Assembly (NCBI GenBank): GCA_003612285.1
Contig: RAYE01000028.1
Location: 1 to 64,000, forward strand
Origin: a bacterium D16-51
Lineage (GTDB): Bacteria > Bacillota > Clostridia > Lachnospirales > Lachnospiraceae
DNA length: 64,000 nucleotides
Direction: 5' to 3'
Shown here: piece after piece, positions 26,069 to 35,107 of the stretch
Numbering within the stretch: position 1 is the stretch's first letter
Layout of the letters: each line of letters opens with the position of its first letter
The notes under the pieces: model-generated
Seen by the model: only the letters and a program-made list of their open reading frames with translations
Databases searched by the model: none
What the model was told of the DNA's origin: nothing
Position numbers and translations under genes: made by a program

Positions 26069-26446
26069 ATGGACAGAACTATTAAGCGTGGCGACATTTT
26101 CTACGCAGAGCTTAATCCCGTTGTCGGTTCAGAACAAGGCGGAACAAGACCCGTACTTATCATTTCTAATGATATAGGTAACAGACACAGCCCGACGGTC
26201 ATTATCGCAGCCATTACGAGCAGGGTGCAGACAAAATCCAAACTGCCGACACATACCGCAGTAAATGATTTTGAGGGGCTTGATAAGGATTCCGTTGTAC
26301 TGCTTGAGCAAATCCGTACAGTAGATAAGAAAAGGCTGAAACAGTATATGGGAATGATGCCGACTGAAACGATGGCAAGGGTTGATAAGGCTCTTGCCAT
26401 TAGCATTTCACTTAAAAATGGTTCAGAAAATAATTGTGCGAATTAG
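26069..26446 (+). CDS. mazF: MazF/PemK-family toxin (endoribonuclease), no adjacent antitoxin
   Basis: A 125-residue MazF-fold protein. Family patterns are clear: IKRGDIFYAELNPVVGSEQG (GDI-Y...GsEQgG), TRPVLIISND, SPTVIIAAITS and a Ser/Thr-His patch (PTHTAV). It would cut mRNA at short sites. No antitoxin gene precedes it; the upstream 583 bp is non-coding. AATAGGAGG lies before ATG 26069. It may be neutralised by a distant antitoxin, or by the 49-residue protein at 26538, or have become a regulatory RNase of the ICE. Confidence 0.88.
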   Translation: MDRTIKRGDIFYAELNPVVGSEQGGTRPVLIISNDIGNRHSPTVIIAAITSRVQTKSKLPTHTAVNDFEGLDKDSVVLLEQIRTVDKKRLKQYMGMMPTETMARVDKALAISISLKNGSENNCAN

Positions 26447-26537
26447 TGGAAATGGGAGGATTTGCACATTAGTCAAATGACGGCTGTATCCATATAATCT
26501 ATGGCATACAGCCGTTAAGCTTTGCGGAGGTAGACAG

Positions 26538-26687
26538 ATGGAAAATGTCAAAGAATTTCATAATGCGGAACAACAAAAGAATGAAGCCGACGAAGCAGAA
26601 AACTTTGATGTCTTCATAAAAGCTATGGTACAGGCGGTTGAAAAATACGGAAGATTTGTTTTGCAGGAGCTGGATTGTGTTGCGTAG
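26538..26687 (+). CDS. 49-residue acidic helical protein between mazF and the recombinase
   Basis: A short gene (MENVKEFHNAEQQKNEADEA at the start) with GCGGAGG 7-8 nt before its ATG. It is acidic and helical, ending in FVLQELDCVA. It is 91 bp behind mazF and 51 bp before the recombinase. Size and charge would suit an antitoxin or a recombination directionality factor, but there is no recognisable DNA-binding domain, so both are guesses. Confidence 0.6.
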   Translation: MENVKEFHNAEQQKNEADEAENFDVFIKAMVQAVEKYGRFVLQELDCVA

Positions 26688-26738
26688 GCTTACGCAACCT
26701 TACATACCGCATTTTCCAAAAATATCGGAGGTGTTAGA

Positions 26739-28421
26739 ATGAACAGGGAAGGAAAGAAATGTGTTCTGTATCCAAGAGTAAGTACAGAGATGCAGGTTGA
26801 CGGATACAGCCTTGAGGGGCAGAAAAATAGTTTGAAACGGTTTGCAGACCGTGAGGAAATGGAAGTTGTCGGCATCTACGAAGATGCAGGAAAATCGGGG
26901 AAGTCAATCGAGGGGCGACCCGCATTTAAGAAAATGCTGTCCGACATAAAAAACGGATTGGAAATAGAGTATATCCTTGTCTATAAACTTTCACGTTTTG
27001 GGAGAAATGCGGCAGACATTCTAAATTCATTGGAGTTTGTTCAGTCTTATGGGATAAACCTTATCTGCATTGAAGAGGGGATTGACTCATCCCAGACAAG
27101 CGGAAAGCTGCTCATATCTGTCCTGTCAGCGGTTGCAGAGATTGAGAGGGAAAATATCATTGAGCAGACCATGAACGGGCGCAGGGAAAAAGCAAGGCAG
27201 GGCGGATGGAATGGCGGTTTTGCCCCCTATGGATATTATCTGAAAGACAACCATCTTTTAATAGAGGAAAAAGAAGCCGAAGCAATCCGAATTATATTTG
27301 ATAAGTTTGGAAATTCAGATATAGGGCTTGGGGGAGTTGCAAAATACCTTAACCTGCAAGGAATAAAGAAGATACCACGCCAGAATGGAAAGTTAGAAAC
27401 ATGGAGCAGCCATTTAATACGGCAGATATTAGATAACCCTGTTTACTGCGGGAAAATAGCATATGGCAGAAGAACACGGGAGAAAGTGAAAGGAACGAAG
27501 AATGAATACAAACAAGTCCATACAGATGATTATATCTTAGAGGACGGGCAGCATGAGGGGATTGTCAGTGAGGAACTCTGGCAGAAAGTCCATGCGAAGC
27601 GTTTAGCAACAGGAATCAAGCAGCCGTCGAGAATTGGCAAAGAAAGGTCGCATCTTTTGACGGGCGTTTTGAAATGTCCCCTTTGCGGCAGTTCAATGTA
27701 TACGAATAAACACGCATGGACAAATAAAGACGGCACATATAAGGAAGTCTACTATTATATATGCGGAAGAAATAAGCAGGAGCGGGGGCGTCATTGTGAC
27801 TACAAGGCATCTTTGAGGAAAATAGACATTGAGCCGCTTGTGGTAGAAGCGGTAAGAGAGCTTGTAAGCGATGCCTATTTTGCAAAAGAGATTGAAAAGC
27901 GTATTGGAGTGCAGACAGATACAAGTGTTGTAGATAAAGAACTTGCCAATTATGAAAATAAGCTGAAAGAGGTGGATTTGAATAAAGCACGTTTGGAAAA
28001 TGAGATTGACAATCTTCCTGTCGATGCCCGATTCCGTGAAAGAAAAATCCACGATATGACATTAAGGCTTGACGCTTTGTATGATACGATGGTGGAGCTG
28101 GAGGAACGCATTGAAGATGCCAAATTAAGAAAAAGCTCCATTGAGATGGAAGCCATCACGCTTGACAATGTTTACAAAATCATGCAGAACTTTGGAAAGT
28201 TATATGCTATAATGAGTGATGAGGAGAAGAAAAACCTTATCACATACCTCATTAAAGAAATTCAGATATATCCGAATGGTGAATCGAAAATGCCGTTGAA
28301 GTCGATAGAGTTTAACTTTCCGATTTATATTGACGGCAAGGAAGTACGGAAAGTTTTGTGGGAAAGGGGTAATACCGTTGAGTGCGTATGTCTGCTACAT
28401 CGGACAGAAAAGCGAATATGA
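26739..28421 (+). CDS. Large serine recombinase (ICE integrase)
   Basis: A 560-residue site-specific recombinase of the TndX/phiC31 group. The catalytic Ser is S15 (YPRVSTEMQVDGYSLEGQ); resolvase motifs follow (VYKLSRFGRNAADILNSLEF, LLISVLSAVAEIERENI). The recombinase domain is at 170-280, the zinc ribbon at about 310-350 (CPLCGSSMY, YICGRNKQERGRHC) and a coiled coil at 390-470. It would insert and excise the ICE. It is the last ICE gene, so the attachment site should be close to its 3' end. GGAGG precedes ATG 26739. Confidence 0.95.
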   Translation: MNREGKKCVLYPRVSTEMQVDGYSLEGQKNSLKRFADREEMEVVGIYEDAGKSGKSIEGRPAFKKMLSDIKNGLEIEYILVYKLSRFGRNAADILNSLEFVQSYGINLICIEEGIDSSQTSGKLLISVLSAVAEIERENIIEQTMNGRREKARQGGWNGGFAPYGYYLKDNHLLIEEKEAEAIRIIFDKFGNSDIGLGGVAKYLNLQGIKKIPRQNGKLETWSSHLIRQILDNPVYCGKIAYGRRTREKVKGTKNEYKQVHTDDYILEDGQHEGIVSEELWQKVHAKRLATGIKQPSRIGKERSHLLTGVLKCPLCGSSMYTNKHAWTNKDGTYKEVYYYICGRNKQERGRHCDYKASLRKIDIEPLVVEAVRELVSDAYFAKEIEKRIGVQTDTSVVDKELANYENKLKEVDLNKARLENEIDNLPVDARFRERKIHDMTLRLDALYDTMVELEERIEDAKLRKSSIEMEAITLDNVYKIMQNFGKLYAIMSDEEKKNLITYLIKEIQIYPNGESKMPLKSIEFNFPIYIDGKEVRKVLWERGNTVECVCLLHRTEKRI

Positions 28422-28432
28422 ACTATTCGCTT
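28410..28432 (+). terminator. Hairpin at the recombinase 3' end
   Basis: AAGCGAATA (28410-28418) pairs perfectly with TATTCGCTT (28424-28432). It covers the stop codon. There is no T-run, so it may be an RNA-stability stem or part of the attachment region. Confidence 0.5.
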
Positions 28433-28445
28433 GTGAAAATCCTTG

Positions 28446-28461
28446 ATTTGCGCGAAGGCAA
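28446..28461 (+). repeat. 16-bp repeat, copy 1, heading a large hairpin
   Basis: ATTTGCGCGAAGGCAA is exactly repeated at 28817-28832. Behind this copy, CCTCACAAACA pairs with TGTTTGTGAGG around the inner stem CTGGCTGTAAAGCCAG, and the outer GCGCGAAGGCA can pair with TGCCCGCG. Confidence 0.7.
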
Positions 28462-28757
28462 CGAGGAGAGTTCCTCACAAACAACTGGCTGTAAAGCCAG
28501 TGTTTGTGAGGGATTCGACGACTGCCCGCGAGCTGGGAAGTTCGTAGAACTTCTCAGCTTTAGGCACTTTGAGAGGTTTCTACCTTTTCAAAAAGTGACT
28601 GGGAAAACAAAGCCAATTCAAAAATTGGCTTGAAAAAAGGCGATTTCCGATGGTGTAAACGTCTCAGTGGTTCTGGATATGGGGTGTGGGAACACATCGA
28701 AGTAAAGTTAATAATTCATCAAAAACTGTGTTATTCAATTAAATAAAAAAGTATGGG

Positions 28758-28816
28758 AGACCGTTCATTTTCAGAGTTTTTTTAAGAAACTTGCTTTGAG
28801 GATGGACGGTCTTTTT
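28758..28816 (+). terminator. Intrinsic terminator upstream of parB
   Basis: The stem starts AGACCGTTCATTTTC (28758) and closes with GATGGACGGTCT (28801-28812), about 19 pairs with G-U pairs, then TTTTTA. Confidence 0.75.
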
Positions 28817-28832
28817 ATTTGCGCGAAGGCAA
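28817..28832 (+). repeat. 16-bp repeat, copy 2, heading a second hairpin
   Basis: ATTTGCGCGAAGGCAA, identical to 28446-28461. It is followed by GGATATGTCT-GTGCTTGCAC-AAGACTATCC and then GCGCCCGCGA, the same outer-arm layout as copy 1. Confidence 0.7.
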
Positions 28833-28935
28833 AGTGAGGATATGTCTGTGCTTGCACAAGACTATCCGAGCGCGCCCGCGAACCCGAGCAGTCTCGCGAA
28901 GCGTGACGCTCGTGGTTTTGAAATAAGAGGTGGTG

Positions 28936-29952
28936 ATGAAAATGGCAGAAAAAAAGCAGGGTTATTCTTCAACCGTTCAAAACAAGGGTGCTGGAAGTAA
29001 GAAGAACACTTTTGATGGTAAAATCCAGTACTTATCCCTAGACCAGCTGGTGGATTTTAAAAACCATCCGTTTAAGGTGGAAATGAATACAGAGTTATTT
29101 GAACTGATGCAGAGCATTGAAAAAGAGGGGGTATTGGTGCCACTGCTTGCAAGACCAAATCTGGCAGGTGAGGGTTATGAGTTGATAGCAGGGCACAGGA
29201 GAAAGGCAGCCGGCAAATGGGCAGGGGTGGGTAAAGTTCCTGTTATGGTTGTGGAACTGGATGATAATCAGGCGGTAATCGCAATGGTGGACAGCAACCT
29301 GCAAAGGGAGCATATCAAGCCAAGTGAAAAAGCATTTGCTTACCGTATGAGGCTGGAGGCAATGAAACAGCAGGGGAGGCGGACAGATTTAACTTTGTCC
29401 CAAGTTGGGACGAAGTCAAAGGACAATCCGACTTTATCAGTTGCAAAAGTTGTTGCCGGTTATGATGAATTGGGGGAATGGAAATTGCAGAATGATTCTG
29501 TCAAAATGCGTACAGATGAAATGCTTGCACGTCAGGTAGGGGAGAGCAGAAACCAGATAGCCCGGTATATCCGGCTGACATATCTCATTCCTAAGATACT
29601 GGATATGGTAGATGAAGGAATAATAGCATTTACCGTTGCGGTGGAGTTATCTTATTTGAACGAGGAGGAACAGTATGAGCTTCATGCCGTAATGGATATG
29701 GAACAGTGTACGCCTTCGCTCTCACAGGCGAACAGGCTGAAACGCATGAGCCAGTCAGGGGAGTTGGATATGGATGCAATTTATCTGGTGCTGGAGGAAG
29801 AAAAACCAAACCAGAGGGAACAAATAAGGATTCGCTCTGACAGGTTGAATCCGTATTTTCCGAAGGACTTTACGGACAGGCAGAAGATTGAATTGATAGA
29901 AAGTCTTGTTAAGGAATGGCATTGGGAACAAATGCAGTCAAAAAGCAGATAA
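28936..29952 (+). CDS. parB: ParB/RepB-family partition protein
   Basis: A 338-residue ParB-like DNA-binding protein. The N-terminal CTPase/ParB motif region is clear (YELIAGHRRKAAGKWAGVGK, AMVDSNLQREHIKPSEKAFA), followed by the helix-turn-helix (ARQVGESRNQIARYIRLTYL). ATG 28936 is 5 nt from AGAGG; an ATG at 28942 is also possible. It would bind centromere-like sites near its gene and partner the actin-like protein that follows after 33 nt. ParA is absent, in keeping with a ParM-type system. Confidence 0.88.
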   Translation: MKMAEKKQGYSSTVQNKGAGSKKNTFDGKIQYLSLDQLVDFKNHPFKVEMNTELFELMQSIEKEGVLVPLLARPNLAGEGYELIAGHRRKAAGKWAGVGKVPVMVVELDDNQAVIAMVDSNLQREHIKPSEKAFAYRMRLEAMKQQGRRTDLTLSQVGTKSKDNPTLSVAKVVAGYDELGEWKLQNDSVKMRTDEMLARQVGESRNQIARYIRLTYLIPKILDMVDEGIIAFTVAVELSYLNEEEQYELHAVMDMEQCTPSLSQANRLKRMSQSGELDMDAIYLVLEEEKPNQREQIRIRSDRLNPYFPKDFTDRQKIELIESLVKEWHWEQMQSKSR

Positions 29953-29985
29953 GGAGATGGTTACATGAAAAGGAGGACAAAAAGA

Positions 29986-30486
29986 ATGGATAATAAGATA
30001 GAAGTGATTGGAATCGACCACGGCTGGTCTGGGATGAAAACGGTAAATGAGGTTTTTACATCTGGTTGTAAGGAAATCAGTACGGAACCGGCATTTACAG
30101 AAAATTTACTGGAGATTGGCGGGAAGTATTACAAGATTGGCAGTAAGCGTCTGGAGGTTAAGGACACAAAGGTAACGGATGAAAATTATTACATGCTGAC
30201 ACTGGCAGCGGTGGCAAAGGAGTTAAAAATCAGGGGGAAGAAAACAGCCCATGTGCTTCTGGCGGTGGGGCTTCCGCTGACAAGGTTTGGGGATGAAAAG
30301 AAAGATTTTGTTTCTTACCTGTCAAAGAGGAAGGAAGTTGCCTTTACCTTTGAGAAAGAGAAGTACCATATTTTCATTGAAAATGTGTGTGTCTACCCTC
30401 AGTGCTATGCGGCGGTGATTGACCAGATTGACAGATTTCCGGAAAAGCAGCTTGTGGTGGATATTGGCTCATACACCGTGGCATGA
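29986..30486 (+). pseudogene. ParM-like actin ATPase, truncated
   Basis: The first 166 residues of a plasmid-segregation actin (ParM/Alp type). Phosphate-1 is IEVIGIDHGWSGMKT; the frame runs normally to the phosphate-2 motif VVDIGSYTV and then stops. Family members are about twice this length, so the second actin lobe is missing. At 30478-30488 the sequence joins the C-terminal part of a helicase gene in another frame. ATG 29986 follows GGAGG at 29970-29974; ATG 29965 is also possible. Confidence 0.82.
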
Positions 30487-30487
30487 G

Positions 30488-31714
30488 ATGGGAAGTTTTG
30501 ACGTGTATAACTACATCAAGACGGAACTGGTGCGGCAGGGGATTCCGGCAGGAGAAATCGCTTTTATCCATGACGCAAAGACAGACGCACAGCGGGATGC
30601 CCTGTTCCGGGAAATGCGGGCCGGCACAAAGAAAATCCTGCTCGGTTCCACCGACAAGTGCGGCACCGGGGTAAACGTGCAGACACACCTTACCGCCATG
30701 CACCACTGCGACTGCCCGTGGAAACCCTCAAGCATAGAGCAGCGTGAGGGCAGGAGGCTCAGGCAGGGCAATGAGAATGATGAGGTTGCCGTGTACCGCT
30801 ATGTGACAAAAGGGACCTTTGATGCGTACAGTTGGGCGCTGGTCGAAAATAAACAGCGTTTCATCTCGCAGGTCATGACGGGAAAATCCGTGTCACGGAC
30901 CTGTGAGGATATAGACGAGGCAGCCCTCTCCTATGCGGAGATCAAGGCCGTGGCGGCCGGGGACCCGATGATAAAGGAAAAGATGCAGATAGACAATGAC
31001 GTGCAGCGGCTGAAAATGCTCAAGTCCACCTACGACAGCCAGCACTACGCCATGCAGGACAGCTTCATGGTAAAGTTCCCGAAACTGATTGCGGCGGCGG
31101 AGGCAAAACTGCAGTGCGTCCATGAGGATGTCAGGGAACGCGACAAAAGGCTGGCTGTTGGTGCGGAGTTCTCCATCCGGGTAGGCGGGATGACGTTTGC
31201 GGAGAGGGTGGACGGCGGCACCGCTTTCCTGTCTGCCGTCAGTAAATGTAAGACAGGGCAGACAACGGAAGTGGCGGAATATAAAGGCTTTGCCGTCCTT
31301 GTGGAAAAGAATTTCATGGGGGCCAATTACCTTGTGCTGCGGGGAAAGACGGAGTACAAGGCAGAGCTGTCCACCTCCCCGGTGGGCTGCATGACAAGGA
31401 TGGAGAACCTCTTTAACGGGATTCAGGAAAAGATTCAATTTCTGGAGGAACGGCTGGAGAAATACCGCCTGGACATGGAGCAGGCTAAGGCGGATTATGA
31501 AAAGCCGTTCCCGTATGAGGAAGAACTGAAAACAAAGCTGGCAAGGCAGTTTGAATTAGATAACCTGCTGGACATGGAAAACCGGAAATCCCTGGAGGAA
31601 AAAACAGAAATGGAAGTATCAGGGATGCAGAATCCGGGGGAACAGAGCGAACAGGTGCCCCATGTGGCAGAGCAGCCATGCCGGTATGGGGCAGGAAGGG
31701 AGGAAAACCGTTGA
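30488..31714 (+). pseudogene. C-terminal fragment of a large SNF2/DEAD-type helicase of mobile elements
   Basis: A 408-residue remainder of a very large protein. It keeps the helicase C domain: GIPAGEIAFIHDAKTDAQRD, ILLGSTDKCGTGVNVQTHL, and the arginine-finger motif WKPSSIEQREGRRLRQGNEN. The ATP-binding half, and any methylase domain usual in this family, are gone. A coiled coil (residues 320-370) ends the protein. An in-frame ATG lies at 30488 but without a good ribosome site. The 3' end is intact and overlaps the sortase gene. Confidence 0.85.
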
Positions 31715-32325
31715 GAAGTAAAAAAGCAGTATGTTTAATCCTGATGGGGATAGCCATAGCGGCTGTCCCTTTTCTTCTGCGGATGCGGGAGCAGCAGCGG
31801 GCAGGGCAGTATATCAATCAGTTGGAGGATAAAGGGAATGAGGATGAGACGAGTAAAGAAACCGGCAGCCGTAAAAAGGAGGCTTCCCCATATCTGGCGG
31901 AGGGTACCGTCGGGATGGCGGAGATACCGGAGTTAAAAATCAAGTACCCGGTCTTTGAGGGGACGGGAACGGTGCAGTTAAATGAGGGGATCGGGCATAT
32001 GGAGAATACCGCACCCTTATGTGGGGAGGGCAACTGCGTCCTTGCCGGGCATAACGGCAGCAGACGGGGAGTTTTCTTTACCAACCTAAGCAGTGCCAGA
32101 GCGGGGATGGAAGTAAAACTTACCACGAAAGAGGGCGTGTCGCACTGTTACACGGTGGAGGAAATGCGGGTGGTAAATCCCTATGACGCATGGGTAACGG
32201 AAGAAAGTGATACGGAGGTGCTTACCCTGTTCACCTGTGCGGAACATGGCACAAGAAGGTTTGCCTGCCGGTGTGTGCCGGTTGAGGATTATGGCAGTGA
32301 AAGGGGGGATGCCCGGAGGGAATGA
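31711..32325 (+). CDS. Sortase (class D-like, mobile-element type)
   Basis: A 204-residue sortase with a signal-anchor helix (residues 5-24). The His is in NCVLAGHNGSRRGVFFTNLS and the catalytic Cys in VLTLFTCAEHGTRRFACRC, a TLxTC motif. Start is TTG 31711 behind GGAGG inside the helicase gene; an in-frame ATG at 31678 has weaker support. No sorting-signal protein is close by, so the substrate is unknown. Confidence 0.85.
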   Translation: MRSKKAVCLILMGIAIAAVPFLLRMREQQRAGQYINQLEDKGNEDETSKETGSRKKEASPYLAEGTVGMAEIPELKIKYPVFEGTGTVQLNEGIGHMENTAPLCGEGNCVLAGHNGSRRGVFFTNLSSARAGMEVKLTTKEGVSHCYTVEEMRVVNPYDAWVTEESDTEVLTLFTCAEHGTRRFACRCVPVEDYGSERGDARRE

Positions 32326-32464
32326 CAGTAACCCGTAAATAACCATAGTCTGCTTTGTGCCTCTGCGTAGTAAATATGGCAGTAACGGCACACGGGCAGT
32401 TTTGTGGGCAGCAGCCGGAAAAACTGGCAGACGCATACAGGTGTATGCAGGAATGGAGGAAAAT

Positions 32465-33127
32465 ATGAAGTATGAGATTACCGTAGGGGAAGTTAAGGCA
32501 GCAAACAGCAATGTAAAGGGCTATGCGTCGGTGGTGTTTGGCGACAGTTTCAAGGTCAGCAACATCACGATTCTGGCGAACCGGGATAACCAGTTGTATA
32601 TTTCCATGCCGCATTACGCAAAAAGCGGGGATGGGGAGAGGAAGGACATCTGTTACCCAACCACAAAGGAGTTCCGCGGAGAGCTGGAGGCAAACATCCT
32701 TCTTGCACTGGAAAATTTACAGAAGACAGGGGAGAAAAAATATTTTGTAGGGGATGAACAGGATAAGGAGCTGCCCTTTACCGTGGCGGTCACGCCTTTT
32801 GAAAAGGAGAACAGCAGCATTCGGGGGCTTGCCCGGATTTATATTGCCGACTGTTTTGCCGTCGGCAATATCAGCCTGATTATGGGGAAGAAAGGGCTGT
32901 TTGTTTCCATGCCTTCCTACAAGACGAACCAGATTGATGAGAATAACCGCAGTGTGTACCGTGACATCTGTTTTCCTGTTACGGCAGAGTTCCGTGGCAA
33001 ACTGAATACCCTGATGACGGATGCTTATGAAAAGGCGGCAGCGGAAGTGCAGGAACAAATCTGGGGGCAGGAGGAAGGCTTCATGCTGGGGCAGGACTTC
33101 CCGGATATGGATTTGCCGACCAGATAA
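32465..33127 (+). CDS. Tandem SpoVG-domain protein
   Basis: A 220-residue protein made of two SpoVG folds: residues 1-90 (YEITVGEVKAANSNVKGYAS, ...DICYPTTKEFRGELEANI) and 100-190 (PFTVAVTPFEKENSSIRGLA, ...DICFPVTAEFRGKLNTLM). SpoVG proteins bind nucleic acid and act as global regulators. Double versions are found on Firmicutes plasmids and ICEs. ATG 32465 follows GGAGG. Confidence 0.85.
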   Translation: MKYEITVGEVKAANSNVKGYASVVFGDSFKVSNITILANRDNQLYISMPHYAKSGDGERKDICYPTTKEFRGELEANILLALENLQKTGEKKYFVGDEQDKELPFTVAVTPFEKENSSIRGLARIYIADCFAVGNISLIMGKKGLFVSMPSYKTNQIDENNRSVYRDICFPVTAEFRGKLNTLMTDAYEKAAAEVQEQIWGQEEGFMLGQDFPDMDLPTR

Positions 33128-33395
33128 CAAGGCGCGAAGTTTTTTCAGGCTAGAAAATACCTCGCCAGAAAAAACTATGGTCGCACCTAAAAAGAACGCA
33201 AAGGCAGCGTTCTTCGCAATAAATTAAAATTATAACAATTTGCCAGAGCCGGAGGAGTGTTTATTTCCCCGGTTCCGGTGCAATGAAAGCATTCTGGTGA
33301 TATGTCAAGAGTTTTTTGAATAAGATTTTGATATGTTTTTCAGAAAAAAGGGTAACCTTAATAGACCTTCGGCAGAAATTTCAAAAAACCGAACG
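33128..33395. other. Intergenic stretch with terminator and IS right flank
   Basis: It holds AGTTTTTTC pairing with GAAAAAACT (33143-33177), a terminator AAGAACGC/GCGTTCTT (33192-33214), and AT-rich DNA that must include the right end of the IS110-family element. The exact end is not marked by inverted repeats, as is normal for that family. Confidence 0.5.
33192..33214 (+). terminator. Terminator of the spoVG-like gene
   Basis: AAGAACGC (33192-33199) pairs with GCGTTCTT (33207-33214). A similar stem follows the XRE gene at 61243-61263. Confidence 0.6.
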
Positions 33396-34697
33396 TCAGT
33401 TCTGAATAATATTTAATTCAGCGTCCAGCTTTTCGCCGGTGTACAGTTGGTTTTTGACCAGCAATCCAAAAACGAGTCGTACAAATTTACGAGATGTAAG
33501 CGCGAGTGCTCTCTTGTGCTGATGCTTTGAAACCTCAGCATATTTTTTGGCATAGTAATCAGCGTATTCAGGCACATACCTTCTGACGCTGTTAGCGGCT
33601 TCCCCCAAATAATAGCGGAGATACGGGTTTCCGGCTTTTGAAATCTGGTTGTCTTCGGAAGTAAAACTGCCGGAATCGTTTTTTAGCCAGTATAAACCCG
33701 CATACTTGGCAAGGGCATCGGATGAGTGGAATGCGGTTATGTCGCCTATTTCAGACAGTATACCGGAGGCCCATACCGGTCCGATACCAGGAATGGACTT
33801 CAGGATAAGGAATGCATTCGGGTTCATTCCATGGATGCACTTTTCAATTGCCTGCCCTATCAGTTTTATTTCTTTTTGATAGGTCTGGATGCAGTTAAAG
33901 GAACTTGCAAGCGAGACATTCAGCGGTTCATACATGCATTTATCCAGACGGTACGAGTCCCTTGCGGCTTTCCGCAGGAGCCCGGATGTCCTGGACAGGT
34001 CAGAGATGCGGTTTCTGCTTTTTTCAGCAAGGAATGCCAGGAGTTCTTCTTCTGAAAGGTCAATGATTTCCTGGGGAGACAAAAACTCCGTCAGTACGGC
34101 GGAAGATACCGCGCCATAGAGGTTGCCGAATGGCCTGTCATCACCCTCAATGAGCTGCAGTTCACTGAATTTCAGGTATAGGTTTGAGACCATGTAGGTC
34201 TTTTCCCTGGTAATGCATTCCGAAAGATGCATGCGGTGCCTGGTAAGACGCTTCAGTGCGATAAACTGTCCGCCGCGCCAAGGTTCAAGCTTCTTTGTCC
34301 TTCCTACCCTGGCAAAGTCAGCAATGAGGAAAGCATCCGCAGGATCCGTCTTTTCCATCCCTATATAGGACTTACGGTAATTGGACGTAGCCTTGGGGTT
34401 GACAACGAATACATAGGGCTTGTACGGCATAAGCGTTTCGCAGGTGGAAAGAAAATTTGCGATATGGACGCTGTAAACAGAGGCAGACTCCAAACAGACG
34501 ATGACCGTATCAAGGTTTTTATGGTTCTGCATGCATTCAGCGATCATACCGGCAAGCTCATCAGCGCCAGGCTGGTTATTGCCAAATGATGACGAGATGT
34601 ATTTGTTTTCTTCAAAATCCATGGCATAGGCCGCATTGGATTTTGAACTTACATCAATACCTACAAACAAGGTGGACATATAGTTGATCTTTAACAT
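33396..34697 (-). mobile_element. IS110-family transposase
   Basis: A 433-residue DEDD transposase/recombinase. The N-terminal RuvC-like domain begins FVGIDVSSKSNAAYAMDF, with D15 catalytic. The C-terminal Tnp_20 domain has LKSIPGIGPVWASGILSEIG and the serine motif SKAGNPYLRYYLGEAANSVR. ATG 34697 (minus strand) has AGGAAG 7 nt upstream; the frame stays open to 34958, but that part overlaps the structured non-coding end. Length is complete and no frame break is seen, so the element is probably active. Confidence 0.9.
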
Positions 34698-34912
34698 AGT
34701 ATCACTTCCTTTCCGGTCCGGATTTGTGGAGCCTGGAGCAAAAGGTTTATCCTGTGTTGCATATGGTGACCGAAGCCTCGCGCAATGAGCATGCACCCAG
34801 CCAGCCATTCTTGCTGGAGCTTCGGCTGGGGATGAAAATTCTGTGTCAGCGGAATGTGCCATATGTGCCAGGCTGAATGCTTTCGAAGCAGTCTCGGACA
34901 AAGCCGGCTGAA
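34698..34912 (-). ncRNA. Probable bridge-RNA region of the IS110-family element
   Basis: In IS110 elements the non-coding end next to the transposase start encodes a structured bridge RNA whose loops base-pair with target and donor DNA (established for IS621). Here about 215 bp upstream of the transposase start are non-coding, GC-richer than their surroundings and full of short inverted repeats, for instance GAAGC/GCTTC pairs and AGCCAGCCATT with AATGGCTGGCT. Exact ends and guide loops cannot be read by eye. Confidence 0.5.
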
Positions 34913-35107
34913 AGGAGAAAAAGCAGTGCCTTCGGACATCAGACTCTGCCGATATCATAACACAGGATGAACCATATAAAAAGTAACTGTTGACCGTATG
35001 GATGGGATTCAGGATGAGGGGAGTTCCTCATAGATGTCCTTACCATCTATACCCATAAAAAGAATAAGTTCATAAGCAATATTTCTTGCTTACAAACTTA
35101 TTATACG
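34913..35107. repeat. 195-bp tandem repeat, unit 1
   Basis: Identical by eye to 35108-35302. Each unit begins with AGGAGA, and a third AGGAGA at 35303-35308 is the ribosome site of the next gene. The unit starts AGGAGAAAAAGCAGTGCC and ends CTTATTATACG. Confidence 0.9.

Larger units (their letters stand above)
28433..28935. other. Structured non-coding region between the ICE and the parB module
   Basis: About 500 bp without a supported gene. It holds two long structured elements that start with the same 16-bp sequence (28446 and 28817), a hairpin AAGCCAATT/AATTGGCTT (28610-28631), and a strong terminator (28758-28816). The ICE junction and sites for ParB or replication control are the likely contents. 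Confidence 0.5.

Noticed and set aside
28400-28450. Exact right attachment site of the ICE
   Set aside because: It must be near, but the left end is outside the window, so no repeat pair can be compared.
34698-34958. N-terminal extension of the IS110 transposase (open frame to 34958)
   Set aside because: A good ribosome site lies before ATG 34697, and the extension has no family similarity; the DNA fits the bridge-RNA region instead.
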